Shown: positions 24,562 through 34,862, numbered from the stretch's first letter. The stretch: DNA of 64,000 bases from an uncultured Collinsella sp. (GCA_902494345.1 CABUSV010000002.1:124001-188000); one strand, 5' to 3'. Notes: generated from the letters alone by a model not told the origin. Made by a program: numbers and translations.

Positions 24562-25527
24562 TTACTTTTTCTTGTCCTGCTCCAGCAGATCGGACGGCGT
24601 TCGGTCGGGCTTACCGCCGCGGAAAATCTCGCGGCCATGCAGACGATGCTCCAGGTCACGTTCGGCCTTTTCCTCGTCAATCTTGGTCTGGCTCACCACC
24701 GGGTCCTCAATCAACGACGACACCGAGTTCACCTGCTTCTGAATGCGCTCGGCGATGGTGTCATCCATACTCACGATGCGCATCTTCCAGTCGATATTCG
24801 TGGCGTTGGATGAGCTCTTGGTCCACACGAACGTCAGGATGGCGCTCTGGTGGCCGTGGGCGGGAAACATGCCAAAGAAGGAATCGTGCTGAATGTTGCT
24901 ATCCTCGTCGATATAGGCGTGAACGTTATACACCACGCGGTCGATCTTATCGTTGAGCAGCGCGTTGGTCGCAAGCGCCGCGGCCTGAATCTGCCCGTTG
25001 GACAGCAGCTCGAGCTCGTTGGCAGACGATGTGTCCAACACCGTCACCTCGACCGTGCCCGTACGCTCATCGGCTTCATCGACGGTAAAGTCGAGCGGGA
25101 ACTGCGTAAAGCCGTTGCCCCACTCAAGGCCGCCCTTCAGCGCCGTCGAAACGGTATCGACCGAAACGCTCTCGGACAGGTTGGCGGTATTCAGACGACG
25201 CATCACACCGTAACCGATCTGCATGCCCACGATCAGCACCAAAATACCGATGACCACGGCCATCGCGGTCTTCGTAATGGTATGGCTCACCTGCGAGCCC
25301 GAAGGATCGTCCTCGGACAGCGGGTCGATATGTTTTGCCTGGCTCGCGCGGTCCTCGCTGCGCAGCTGCGCTAGCGCCGCTTTGTCACCGCGCTTGGCCG
25401 CCGCCTCCTTCTCGCGCATGCGCTCGGTGCGCTTTTTGGCAAGCGTGGGATCCAAGACACCGGATGCATCGATTTCGGAGAATAACTCCGTCACTTCTTC
25501 CGGAGTCAAAGGGTTCTTGTCAGCCAT
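24562..25527 (-). CDS. Hypothetical membrane-anchored protein
   Basis: I do not recognise this 321-residue protein. It has a charged cytoplasmic N-terminus (1-80), one transmembrane segment at about 86-108 and an extracytoplasmic domain of about 160 residues. That domain contains NGFTQFPLDFTVDEADERTG and SIEDPV-like charged stretches, and it ends in a Lys/Asp-rich tail. It follows an ABC exporter by 19 nt and ends at a terminator, so the two form an operon. It could be an accessory protein of the exporter. Confidence 0.75.
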   Translation of the reverse strand: MADKNPLTPEEVTELFSEIDASGVLDPTLAKKRTERMREKEAAAKRGDKAALAQLRSEDRASQAKHIDPLSEDDPSGSQVSHTITKTAMAVVIGILVLIVGMQIGYGVMRRLNTANLSESVSVDTVSTALKGGLEWGNGFTQFPLDFTVDEADERTGTVEVTVLDTSSANELELLSNGQIQAAALATNALLNDKIDRVVYNVHAYIDEDSNIQHDSFFGMFPAHGHQSAILTFVWTKSSSNATNIDWKMRIVSMDDTIAERIQKQVNSVSSLIEDPVVSQTKIDEEKAERDLEHRLHGREIFRGGKPDRTPSDLLEQDKKK

Positions 25528-25546
25528 AAACTTCCTGTCATATCAA

Positions 25547-27319
25547 TCAGTCGAGCTCGTGCGCACGCGCACCTTCGAACTGCATTCGATAGTAACGGGC
25601 ATAGGTGCCGCCACGGGCGAGAAGCTCCTCGTGCGTGCCACGCTCCACAACGCGACCATGCTCAACGGTCGCAATCTCATCGGCATGCTTAATGGTCGAA
25701 AGACGGTGGGCGATGATAATCGTGGTGCGGCCGCGCGCCAGTTCTTCGAGTGACTCCTGCACCGCCTCCTCGCTCTCGTTATCCAAAGCACTCGTCGCCT
25801 CGTCCAAAATCAGGATCTTGGGGTTCTTGAGAAACACACGCGCGATGGCAACGCGCTGCTTCTGTCCGCCCGAAAGACGGCTGCCGCGCTCGCCCACGAC
25901 CGTGTCATAGCCCTGTGGAAGCGACTCGATAAAGGCATCGATGTTGGCGCGACGGGCGGCGTCGGCGATCTCTTCCGCCGTAGCGCTCGGCTTGCCGTAG
26001 GCGATGTTCTCGCCAATCGTACCGTCAAACAGATAGACATCCTGCTGCACCAGGCCGATGGCGCGACGCAGGCTCTGCTGCGTCACATCGCGCACGTCCT
26101 GGCCGTCGATGCTAATGGATCCGGCAGCCACGTCATAAAAGCGTGGCAGCAGCGAACAGGTCGTGGACTTGCCACCGCCCGAAGGGCCAACCAAAGCGAT
26201 GGTCTGCCCGGGCTTGATGGACAGGTCCATATGGTCGATAACGGGACGCTCGTCGGCATCGCCCTCGCCCAGCTCAACATCCTCGTAGTTAAAGCACACG
26301 TCGTGATACTCCACGGCGCCGGCAGTCACCTGCAGATCCGTAGCGCCCGGCTTGTCCTGGATATCCGGCGCGGTCGAGAGCACCTCATCCATACGCTTAA
26401 AGCCGGCGATAGCCTTCTGATACGTTTCGGCTGAATTGACGAGTGTCTCGAGCGGCGTGCAAAACAGCGAAATATAGAGTGCAAAGGTCGCCATATCGAC
26501 CGCCTGCAGCTGGCCTTGGGCAACCAGCCAACCGCCCAGCAGCACCACGATTACGTACAGCACGCCCGAGAGCAGGCCATACGTCGCAGTGTAGACGCCC
26601 ATGGCGTGATACATGTTCTCCTTGGACGAAAGATAGCGATTGTTGGAGGCGCGGAACTTGAAGCGTTCGGTCTCCTCATTGGCAAAGCTCTTGACCACGC
26701 GCATGCCCGCCAGCGAATCCTGCAGCTGCGCATTGATGCCGCTGATCTTTTTGCGGTTGTCGCTAAAGACCTCGCGCATACGCATGTTCTGCCAAAACAT
26801 GATGACCGCAAACGCCGCCGTCACCACGGCCATGGCGAGCGCCAGCACCGGGGCGATGGTAAAGAGAATCACAAACGAGCCGATAATCTCGATGCCGCAG
26901 ATGATGATCCACTCGGGCACGTGGTGTGCCGCCTCGCAGATATCGAACAGGTCGTTGACCACGCGGCTCATCATGTCGCCCGAGCTGTTGCGGTCGAAGT
27001 ACGCAAAGCTAAAGCGCTCATACTGGTCGAACAGGTCCTCGCGCATCTTGGACTCCATGCGCGCGCCCATCACGTGACCCCAATAGCTCACAAAGTAGCG
27101 GCAGGCGCAGCGGACGGCATACATCAACACCAAGCCCACCGCGATCATGCCGAGCGCCTGCATAATGGCAGCCTGACCCTGAGTAAACAGCCCACCGGTC
27201 AAATTGCGCAGAATAATGGGGAACGCCAGGTCAATGGCGGCAAGCACCAGAGCACAAACAGTATCAGCAACAAAAAGCCCCATCTGGGGCTTGTAATACG
27301 AAAGAAACCTCTTCAGCAT
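25547..27319 (-). CDS. ABC transporter, fused permease/ATP-binding protein
   Basis: The 590-residue protein has six N-terminal membrane helices (about 1-310) and a C-terminal nucleotide-binding domain with GPSGGGKST, LSGGQKQR and ILILDEATSALD. It is a half-transporter of the MsbA/LmrA-like multidrug or lipid exporter class and should work as a homodimer, since no partner exporter is adjacent. The substrate is unknown. The NBD is preceded by an acidic insert VELGEGDADERPVID. Confidence 0.93.
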   Translation of the reverse strand: MLKRFLSYYKPQMGLFVADTVCALVLAAIDLAFPIILRNLTGGLFTQGQAAIMQALGMIAVGLVLMYAVRCACRYFVSYWGHVMGARMESKMREDLFDQYERFSFAYFDRNSSGDMMSRVVNDLFDICEAAHHVPEWIIICGIEIIGSFVILFTIAPVLALAMAVVTAAFAVIMFWQNMRMREVFSDNRKKISGINAQLQDSLAGMRVVKSFANEETERFKFRASNNRYLSSKENMYHAMGVYTATYGLLSGVLYVIVVLLGGWLVAQGQLQAVDMATFALYISLFCTPLETLVNSAETYQKAIAGFKRMDEVLSTAPDIQDKPGATDLQVTAGAVEYHDVCFNYEDVELGEGDADERPVIDHMDLSIKPGQTIALVGPSGGGKSTTCSLLPRFYDVAAGSISIDGQDVRDVTQQSLRRAIGLVQQDVYLFDGTIGENIAYGKPSATAEEIADAARRANIDAFIESLPQGYDTVVGERGSRLSGGQKQRVAIARVFLKNPKILILDEATSALDNESEEAVQESLEELARGRTTIIIAHRLSTIKHADEIATVEHGRVVERGTHEELLARGGTYARYYRMQFEGARAHELD

Positions 27320-27350
27320 GTGATCCTCAAAGAAATATCAGCAACGTAAG

Positions 27351-27389
27351 GCCCTGAGACAAAGCAATCAGTAGTACTTGTCCCAGGGC
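27351..27389. repeat. Hairpin between NUDIX gene and ABC exporter
   Basis: GCCCTGAGACAA (27351-27362) pairs with TTGTCCCAGGGC (27378-27389) with one mismatch around a 15-nt loop. It lacks a T tract. The GGGACA segment near the stem resembles the dispersed GGGGACAG family, so it may be a member. Confidence 0.45.
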
Positions 27390-27401
27390 TATCCCCACTC
27401 G

Positions 27402-28097
27402 TTAAAGCTCCGCGCTCCCAAGGCGGTGCGCGATGCTATCGCAGGCCAAGGCGCCTACGACGGTCTTGGCGTCTTCGATCTTGCCGTCGAGCACGGCGTC
27501 GATCAGCTCGTGCAGCGGCACCAGGTCCACGTTGACAAACTCGTCATCGTCGGGGTTGGGCGCGTCGAACTCGAGCTTGGTAGCCAAGTAGATGTGGATG
27601 ATCTCATCGCAAAAACCGCAGGACGTGACAATCGACGTCAAAAAGCGAATGCGACCGGCCCTAAAGCCCGTCTCCTCATGCAGCTCGCGCTTGGCGCAAT
27701 CGAGCGGGTCCTCGCCTGGATCGAGCTTGCCGGCGGGAATCTCGACCGTCACGCGGTCGATGGCGGTGCGGTACTGACGCACCAGTACAATCTTGCCGCT
27801 CTCGGTCAGTGCCACAACGGCCGCCGCACCCGGATGGCGAACGATATCGCGGGCGCCGCGGTGACCGTTGGGAAGCTCAACCTCAAGACGGTGGACGTCG
27901 AGGATCTTGCCCTTCCAGGCACACTCCTCCGAAAGAATCTTCTCGTGCAGCTCGGCATCGTGCGGGTCGTCGTCGCCCAGCACCAGCGCCGGCTCGTCAG
28001 CGACCTCGCCACCAGGCTCGCCCTCGGCGTGCCCATACATGCGGCTGTCCTCTTCGACGATCTGCGCGTCCACGAGCTCTTCGTTCTTCTCGTCCAT
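27402..28097 (-). CDS. NUDIX hydrolase (ADP-ribose pyrophosphatase-like)
   Basis: The 231-residue protein carries a complete Nudix box, GEDPLDCAKRELHEETGF. Before it comes VVALTESGKIVLVRQYRTAI and EIPAGKLD, and after it TSCGFCDEIIHIYLA. This layout fits ADP-ribose or nucleoside-diphosphate-sugar hydrolases of the NudF type. An acidic N-terminal extension of about 55 residues is unusual for NudF. ATG 28097 is favoured over 28106, because AGAGGG abuts the latter with no spacing. Confidence 0.85.
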   Translation of the reverse strand: MDEKNEELVDAQIVEEDSRMYGHAEGEPGGEVADEPALVLGDDDPHDAELHEKILSEECAWKGKILDVHRLEVELPNGHRGARDIVRHPGAAAVVALTESGKIVLVRQYRTAIDRVTVEIPAGKLDPGEDPLDCAKRELHEETGFRAGRIRFLTSIVTSCGFCDEIIHIYLATKLEFDAPNPDDDEFVNVDLVPLHELIDAVLDGKIEDAKTVVGALACDSIAHRLGSAEL

Positions 28098-28118
28098 CCG
28101 TCTCATCCCTCTCGGACT

Positions 28119-29423
28119 TTAGGCATCCCAGGCGTCGCGGCCACGCAGCGCGCGCAGACCGATGTCATGACGCAGGGTCTTGCCCTCAAAATCAATCTTC
28201 TCGCAGGCCTCGTAGGCAAGGTTGCGAGCGTTCTCAAACGTGTCGCCCAGCGCGGTCACGGCAAGCACTCGGCCACCGTTAGTCACGAGCTGACCGTCCA
28301 CCACGGCGGTGCCGGCATGGTACACGGTCACGTTCTCCATGGCCTCGGCGTCTGCGATGCCGGTGATGACTTTGCCCTTCTCGTAGCTGCCGGGGTAGCC
28401 CGCGCTCGTCAGGACAACGGCCACGGCCCACTCGTCACGCCAATCGAGCTCAATCTGATCGAGCTCGCAGTTGGCACAAGCCAGCATGACCTCGACCAGG
28501 TCGTTCTTGAGGCGCGGCAGCACGACCTGCGTCTCAGGGTCGCCAAAGCGGGCGTTGAACTCCAGCACCTTGGGGCCGGCGGGGGTGAGCATAAAGCCTC
28601 CGTACAGGCAGCCGCGGTAGTCGATGCCCTCGGTAGCAAGCTCGGCCACGGTCTGCTCCATGACCGCCACCATCGTGGCGTGCTCCTCGTCGGTCACGAT
28701 GGGCACCGGGCTGTAAACGCCCATGCCGCCGGTGTTGGGGCCAAGGTCGCCCTCGAGCGCACGCTTGTGGTCCTGCGAGGTGGCCATGGGGCGCACGGTC
28801 TTGCCGTCGGTAAAGGCCAGCAGCGAGCACTCGGGGCCAACCAGCATCTCCTCAATGACAACGGTGTTGCCGGCATCACCAAAGGTGCCGCCAAAGCACT
28901 CGCGCACGGCCTCTTCGGCCTGCTCGAGCTCAGTCGCCACGATAACGCCCTTGCCTGCGGCCAGGCCATCAGCCTTCACGACCAGCGGGGCACCCTGCTC
29001 GCGCACATAGGCAAGCGCCGAAGCCTCGTCAGTAAACGAGCCGTAGGCGGCCGTCGGAATGCCGGCGCGCTCCATGAGCTGCTTGGAGAATAGCTTGGAG
29101 CCCTCCATCTGGGCGCCCTCGGCACCCGGGCCAAAGCAGGGGATGCCCGCCGCGCGCACGGCATCGGCTACGCCCGCCACGAGCGGAGCCTCGGGGCCAA
29201 TTACCACAAGTCCGCATCCGTGGCTCTGCGCAAACGCCGCCACGGCCGCAGGATCGCAGTCGTCGAGAACCACGTTCTCGCCGCAGCTCGCGGTGCCGCC
29301 GTTACCCGGCGCAATGTAGAGCTTGCCGGCGCGCGGTGATGCTGCGAGCTTAGCTGCCAGAGCATGCTCGCGGCCGCCGCTGCCCAACAACAGGATGTCG
29401 ATGGTTTGAGTGTCCGCCTTCAA
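28119..29423 (-). CDS. purD: Phosphoribosylamine-glycine ligase
   Basis: PurD joins glycine to phosphoribosylamine with ATP, step two of purine synthesis. The ATP-grasp protein begins IDILLLGSGGREHALAAKL and includes YGSFTDEASALAYV, VVKADGLAAGKGVIVA and NARFGDPETQVVLPRLKND. The start is probably TTG at 29423, because AGGAGG lies 5 nt upstream and no ATG is available at a suitable place. This gives 434 residues, close to the normal length. Confidence 0.94.
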   Translation of the reverse strand: MKADTQTIDILLLGSGGREHALAAKLAASPRAGKLYIAPGNGGTASCGENVVLDDCDPAAVAAFAQSHGCGLVVIGPEAPLVAGVADAVRAAGIPCFGPGAEGAQMEGSKLFSKQLMERAGIPTAAYGSFTDEASALAYVREQGAPLVVKADGLAAGKGVIVATELEQAEEAVRECFGGTFGDAGNTVVIEEMLVGPECSLLAFTDGKTVRPMATSQDHKRALEGDLGPNTGGMGVYSPVPIVTDEEHATMVAVMEQTVAELATEGIDYRGCLYGGFMLTPAGPKVLEFNARFGDPETQVVLPRLKNDLVEVMLACANCELDQIELDWRDEWAVAVVLTSAGYPGSYEKGKVITGIADAEAMENVTVYHAGTAVVDGQLVTNGGRVLAVTALGDTFENARNLAYEACEKIDFEGKTLRHDIGLRALRGRDAWDA

Positions 29424-29480
29424 GGGTGCCTCCTCTATGGATAAACGGTCCGCCAACCATGCGGACCCATTACAAAGCAA

Positions 29481-29522
29481 ATATACCCCTCGGCCGCCCG
29501 CTTGGGCTGCAAAGGGGTATAT
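29481..29522 (-). terminator. Terminator after purA
   Basis: ATATACCCCT (29481-29490) and AGGGGTATAT (29513-29522) form an exact stem between purA and purD. A weak T-rich stretch follows on the minus strand, so termination may be partial. Confidence 0.6.
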
Positions 29523-29544
29523 CGCAATAACCGAATAGTGCCGA

Positions 29545-30831
<1,287 letters not shown>

Positions 30832-30924
30832 GTTTACTCCTTACATTCATGGACTGTCTACGCGCCACGCCGGCACGCAGAAGCACAAAACATTCCCAGT
30901 ATACCCGTGCGACGGGCGCCTGTC

Positions 30925-32316
30925 CTACTCCTCGGTATGCGCCCCATCAAGCTCATAGAACTTGGTGGATGCCGGCAGGAACATCAGGTCGACGTCACCG
31001 ATCGGGCCCGAACGGTTCTTGGCCACGACGATACGCGTAACGCCCTCGTCGGGTCGATCGTCACGCGAGGCCTCGGCCTCGTCGGCGGAGCGGTCCAAGA
31101 ACATAACGATGTCGGCGTCCTGCTCGATGGAGCCCGATTCACGCAGGTCGGAAAGCTGCGGGCGTTTGCCGGTACGGGACTCGACCTGACGCGACAGCTG
31201 CGACAGCGCGATCAACGGAATCTTGAGCTCCTTGGCCATGATCTTTAAACCACGCGACATCTCGGAGACCTCGACGGTACGGCTCTCGGAGCGACGCCCC
31301 GGCGGAGGACTCACCAGCTGCAGGTAGTCCAGGATAATGATGGCCTTCTCCTTGTTGTGAAGCATGCGGCGGCTCTTGGCGCGGATCTCGGTCACCGTGG
31401 TGCCGGGCGTATCGTCAATCAGAATGTCGAGCTTAGACAAAGTCTGCGTGGCCTCGTTGATATTGGCCCACTGCTCGGGGCTAATGCGGCCCGTACGGAA
31501 GTCGCTGATCGAAATCATGGCGTAGGCGCAAATCAGGCGCTGGGCAATTTCCTTGCCCGACATCTCCAGCGAAAAGAAGCCGACGGTATAGCCCGCAGCG
31601 GCGGCATTCAGCGCCAGGTTCAGAGCGAACGACGTCTTACCCACGGCAGGGCGGGCGCCGATAATGATGAGCTGGCCCTCGCGGAAACCCATAAGCATGC
31701 GGTCGAGCGACGGGAAGCCGGTGGGCACGCCCGCGGCCTGTCCGCCGGCCTTACACACTTCCTCGGCCTCGTTATAGGCCTCGACCATAAACTCGGTCAG
31801 TGTCTTATAGCTCGACTTGACCTCGCGCGCCGTGACCTTGAGCAGCTTGCTCTCGGCCAGCTCCACGACCTCTTTGGTGTCGGTAGGGGCGTTATAGGCC
31901 AGTGCGTTGATCTCGTTGGTGGCACCGATCAGCTCGCGTAGCATCGAGTCGCGACGGACGATGGCGGCATGGTGCTGCCAGTTCACGAGCGACAGGGTCT
32001 GACCCATCAGCTCCAAAATGTAGGCCTCGCCGCCCACGGCATCAAGCTTGTTGATGCTTCGCAGGTAATCGATCAGCGAGATAGAGTCGATGGGAATGCG
32101 GCTGTTGTACATATCGACCATCGCGGTGTAGATGGTCTTATGAATGGGCCGGTAGAAGTCATCGGGCTGCAGCTCGACCTGGGCCTCCTCGACCACCTCG
32201 GGCGACAGCAGCATGGCGGCCAGTACATTGGCCTCTGCATCTTGGTTTTGAGGGAGACCCAACTTGGAGCCACGGTCCTCGACCGTCAGCCCCGTCTCCC
32301 TTTCGTCATATGCCAT
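30925..32316 (-). CDS. dnaB: Replicative DNA helicase
   Basis: DnaB is the hexameric 5'-3' helicase at the fork. The N-terminal domain (NQDAEANVLAAMLLSPEVVE) is followed by a linker and a RecA-like motor. The motor has Walker A GARPAVGKTSFALN, IILDYLQLV and the arginine-finger region FLDRSADEA. Three in-frame ATGs lie close together; 32316 is chosen because GAGGA is best placed for it, giving 463 residues. It lies downstream of rplI as in many bacteria, after a terminator. Confidence 0.96.
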   Translation of the reverse strand: MAYDERETGLTVEDRGSKLGLPQNQDAEANVLAAMLLSPEVVEEAQVELQPDDFYRPIHKTIYTAMVDMYNSRIPIDSISLIDYLRSINKLDAVGGEAYILELMGQTLSLVNWQHHAAIVRRDSMLRELIGATNEINALAYNAPTDTKEVVELAESKLLKVTAREVKSSYKTLTEFMVEAYNEAEEVCKAGGQAAGVPTGFPSLDRMLMGFREGQLIIIGARPAVGKTSFALNLALNAAAAGYTVGFFSLEMSGKEIAQRLICAYAMISISDFRTGRISPEQWANINEATQTLSKLDILIDDTPGTTVTEIRAKSRRMLHNKEKAIIILDYLQLVSPPPGRRSESRTVEVSEMSRGLKIMAKELKIPLIALSQLSRQVESRTGKRPQLSDLRESGSIEQDADIVMFLDRSADEAEASRDDRPDEGVTRIVVAKNRSGPIGDVDLMFLPASTKFYELDGAHTEE

Positions 32317-32471
32317 GAGCATCCTCATTCATATCGCTTGCGAGCATCCATAGTATCAGCCACAGTCCCAAAACGGGCCGCGCCCCGGCAATCATCACCG
32401 AACGAAACGGATGAACGGTCCCGCATTTGGGACTTCACCACAACGCCTGCCATGGCGCTCGCCAAGCGTAG

Positions 32472-32508
32472 AAAACAAAAGGGCGCCCTGGTCTCCCAGA
32501 GCGCCCTT
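32472..32508 (-). terminator. Terminator of the rpsF operon
   Basis: AAGGGCGC (32479-32486) and GCGCCCTT (32501-32508) pair; on the minus strand the stem is followed by TTTTGTTTT. It lies 33 nt after the rplI stop. Confidence 0.85.
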
Positions 32509-32540
32509 CTTAGAACAAGATTGTTGCGTTGCAGCAAATG

Positions 32541-33080
32541 CTACTCGGCAGCAGCCTCAGTCTCGACCTCGGCGGTCTCGGCCTCGGCGACCTCAGCGGT
32601 CTCCTCAGCCTCAGCCTCGGCAGCGAGCTCCTCGGCGGTAACGCCAACGAGAACGACAACCTCGGCCTTGATCTCGCGGTACAGCGAGATGGCAACGGTA
32701 TGGGCACCGGCAACCTTGATGGGCTTACCGAGCTCGACGCGCTTGCGGTCGATGTCCATACCGAGCTGAGCCTTGATGGCGTCAGCGATCATAGCGGCGG
32801 TAACGGAGCCAAAGAGGATGCCCTCGTCGCCGACCTTGACATCAACGGTGACCGTCTTGCCTTCGAAGGCAGCCTTGGTCTCGTTGGCGGTAGCCAGACG
32901 GACGGCCTCGCGCTTGGCGATGTTGTTGCGACGCTCGTCAAGCTGCTTGAGGTTGCCCTTGGTGGCGGCAACAGCGAGCTTCTTGGGGAACAGGAAGTTC
33001 TCAGCGTAACCCTGAGCGACCTCTACGACGTCACCCTCGCCGCCCTTGCCCTTGATCTCATCGAGAAGAATAACCTTCAT
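32541..33080 (-). CDS. rplI: 50S ribosomal protein L9
   Basis: The protein has the L9 N-terminal RNA-binding domain (MKVILLDEIKGKGGEGDVVEV, GYAENFLFPKKLA), a connecting helix and the C-terminal domain. It carries an extra 30-residue tail of Glu, Ala, Val and Thr (EETAEVAEAETAEVETEAAA), making 179 residues against the usual about 150. Last gene of the rpsF-ssb-rpsR-rplI operon. Confidence 0.96.
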   Translation of the reverse strand: MKVILLDEIKGKGGEGDVVEVAQGYAENFLFPKKLAVAATKGNLKQLDERRNNIAKREAVRLATANETKAAFEGKTVTVDVKVGDEGILFGSVTAAMIADAIKAQLGMDIDRKRVELGKPIKVAGAHTVAISLYREIKAEVVVLVGVTAEELAAEAEAEETAEVAEAETAEVETEAAAE

Positions 33081-33095
33081 GATGTGTCTCCCTTC

Positions 33096-33362
33096 TTAGC
33101 CGCGGTCGCGGTTGCCACGAGAGGAAACCACGGGGACGGTGTACGGCAGGAGAGCCATCTCGCGGGCGCGCTTGATGGCGTTGGCGATGTCATGCTGATG
33201 CTGCGTGCAAGCGCCAGTGACGCGACGGGGCTTGATCTTGCCACGGTCGGTCATGTACTTACGGAGAAGCTGAGTGTCCTTATAGTCGATGAACTCAGTG
33301 TTCTCCTTGCAGAACTGGCAGTACTTACGACGCGGCTGACGTGCAGAAAAATCATTAGCCAT
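33096..33362 (-). CDS. rpsR: 30S ribosomal protein S18
   Basis: The 88-residue protein shows RRKYCQFCKENTEFIDYKD, TDRGKIKPRRVTGACTQHQ and a basic tail. The CxxC plus the Cys and His in ACTQHQ indicate the zinc-binding form of S18. ATG 33362 is the family start (MANDFSARQPRRK); an earlier in-frame start would add an atypical leader. Confidence 0.97.
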   Translation of the reverse strand: MANDFSARQPRRKYCQFCKENTEFIDYKDTQLLRKYMTDRGKIKPRRVTGACTQHQHDIANAIKRAREMALLPYTVPVVSSRGNRDRG

Positions 33363-33434
33363 GTCAAAATACCTTTCGTTTGGCAACTTCGGCGAACCGA
33401 AGCCGCCTCTCACTCAAAAATAGGTGAACAGCCC

Positions 33435-33887
33435 TTAGAACGGGATGTCCTCATCGTAGACGTCGACCGCGGGCGGCGTAGCCACCGGTGCGGCAGGACG
33501 TGCTGCGGGCGCGGGGGCTGCGGGGGCGTAACCGCCCTGATCGTAGCCACCCTGGCCACCACGGGAGCTCATAAACTCGATCTCATCGACGATGACCTCA
33601 AGCTTGCTCCGGCGCTGGCCGTCGCGCTCCCAAGAGCTGTAGCGCAGCTTGCCCTCGATCGCGACCTTGTTTCCCTTTGCCAGGAAACGGCTCACGGCCT
33701 CGGCGCGCGTGCCGAACATGGTGCAGTCGACAAAGTTGGGATAGTCCTCCCACTCGCCAGTCTGCGGGTTGCGGCGACGATCGTTCACGGCGACGCCAAA
33801 GGACAGAACCTGGGTTCCGCCGGCGGTGGCGCGCAGCTCGGGATCACGCGTGAGGTTACCGGTGATGTTCACTCGATTGATGCTCAT
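33435..33887 (-). CDS. ssb: Single-stranded DNA-binding protein
   Basis: The 150-residue protein has an OB fold (MSINRVNITGNLTRDPELR, GTQVLSFGVAVNDRRR, NKVAIEGKLRYSSWERDGQ), a Gly/Ala/Pro-rich linker and the acidic tip DEDIPF that recruits partner proteins. It lies between rpsF and rpsR, the common arrangement. Confidence 0.97.
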   Translation of the reverse strand: MSINRVNITGNLTRDPELRATAGGTQVLSFGVAVNDRRRNPQTGEWEDYPNFVDCTMFGTRAEAVSRFLAKGNKVAIEGKLRYSSWERDGQRRSKLEVIVDEIEFMSSRGGQGGYDQGGYAPAAPAPAARPAAPVATPPAVDVYDEDIPF

Positions 33888-33935
33888 AACTCACTACTTC
33901 CTCTTGGGGCACAAGCCCAGTCCAAAACGACAGTC

Positions 33936-34229
33936 TTACTCCTGGTCGTCGCGACGGACGATCATGTGGCGGACCACAGCGTCGGTGATGCGCAGGACGC
34001 GATCAAGCTCGGCGATCTGGGTAGGATCTGCGTGGAAGTTGATGAGGGTGTAGTCACCATCGGTGAGGTCGTTGATCTCGTAGGCGAGCTTGCGCTTGCC
34101 CCACTCGTCAACGGAGTCGACCTTGCCAGCGCCCTCAGCGATCGTGGTATCGATACGCTTCATAACAGCGAGACGAGTCTCGGGGTCGAGCGACGGGTCA
34201 ACAAAGAACAGCAGTTCATAAGCCTTCAT
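33936..34229 (-). CDS. rpsF: 30S ribosomal protein S6
   Basis: The 97-residue protein begins MKAYELLFFVDPSLDPETR and contains WGKRKLAYEINDLTDGDYTL and LDRVLRITDAVVRHMIVR, all typical for S6. ATG 34229 follows GGAGGTGAC. It is the first gene of the operon, with a good promoter (34301-34329) and a leader hairpin that may bind S6:S18. Confidence 0.97.
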   Translation of the reverse strand: MKAYELLFFVDPSLDPETRLAVMKRIDTTIAEGAGKVDSVDEWGKRKLAYEINDLTDGDYTLINFHADPTQIAELDRVLRITDAVVRHMIVRRDDQE

Positions 34230-34255
34230 ATTGTCACCTCCTCTGGGCAAATGTG

Positions 34256-34284
34256 GCTTCAGGTCGTGAAGGTGCGCCTGAAGC
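34256..34284 (-). promoter_or_regulatory. rpsF leader hairpin, candidate S6:S18 site
   Basis: In the 5' leader of rpsF, GCTTCAGG and CCTGAAGC form an 8-bp stem around CGCACCTTCACGA. Many bacteria have a hairpin here that the S6:S18 complex binds to repress its own operon. The location fits; I could not confirm the conserved bulge, so the match to the known motif is a proposal. Confidence 0.4.
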
Positions 34285-34300
34285 AGGAAAAGACTTGGTA

Positions 34301-34329
34301 ATAATATCTTTCAACCTCCCAGGCTGCAA
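34301..34329 (-). promoter_or_regulatory. Promoter of the rpsF operon
   Basis: On the minus strand TTGCAG and TATTAT are separated by 17 nt. Transcription would start about 65 nt before the rpsF ATG. Confidence 0.65.
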
Positions 34330-34679
34330 GAATATGCAGCTACAACCTCATGACCTCCACATATGTCCATACTCACACGGCACTTCATGCGTCTTCCAAC
34401 CAAATGCTGACCAAATGCTTGACGGGTCTGTGGACAAGATACGGCGCTGCGGGGACAAACCAAATCAAACCGCAGGTCAGCAATTGCTGAGCTGTGGTCG
34501 CGAAATGCATACCAGTGGTTCACAACACCGTTCAAAGATTTTTAAAATTGCTGACACGTCGTCTATAAATACCTATTTTGAACAATTTGCTGCATGCAGC
34601 CATGCTGGTCAGAGTCCGTTTTTGGCCTTCTAGATCCCGTCACGAAGCCAAGCGTTTCAAAAAATGCCAACTTTTCTGT
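34330..34679. other. Intergenic region between rpsF and tRNA-Ser promoters
   Basis: The roughly 350-nt stretch is AT-richer than its neighbours. It contains no open frame with a ribosome site and family resemblance, no strong hairpin and no copy of the palindromic repeats. I see nothing functional beyond the two outward promoters at its ends. Confidence 0.5.
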
Positions 34680-34707
34680 TTGCACTTTGCGATTCCTCGT
34701 GTATACT
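34680..34707 (+). promoter_or_regulatory. Promoter of tRNA-Ser(GGA)
   Basis: TTGCAC and TATACT are separated by 16 nt. The start point would lie about 10 nt before the tRNA. Confidence 0.7.
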
Positions 34708-34723
34708 GACTTTCGCATTTAAC

Positions 34724-34814
34724 GGAGAGTTGTCCGAGTGGCCGAAGGAGCACGATTGGAAATCGTGTAGGCGTCAAAAGCGTCTCCAGGGTTCAAATCC
34801 CTGACTCTCCGCCA
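34724..34814 (+). tRNA. tRNA-Ser(GGA)
   Basis: The 7-bp acceptor GGAGAGT/ACTCTCC, the anticodon loop TTGGAAA (anticodon GGA), a long class II variable arm and the T loop TTCAAAT are all present. The CCA end is encoded. Confidence 0.95.
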
Positions 34815-34823
34815 GTTAATTCC

Positions 34824-34853
34824 AAAGCAGGCCTTTGAGCCTGCTTTGTTTTT
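34824..34853 (+). terminator. Terminator after tRNA-Ser(GGA)
   Basis: AAAGCAGGC pairs exactly with GCCTGCTTT, followed by GTTTTT. Confidence 0.88.
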
Positions 34854-34862
34854 ACCCCACGC

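Noticed and set aside
32418..32433. GTCCC/GGGAC mini-hairpin between dnaB and rplI
   Set aside because: Five-base arms without a T tract are expected by chance in this GC-rich DNA.
34253..34633. Open frame in the gap upstream of tRNA-Ser
   Set aside because: Its Cys/Gln/Ser-rich product resembles no protein, it overlaps the rpsF promoter and leader, and it lacks a ribosome site.
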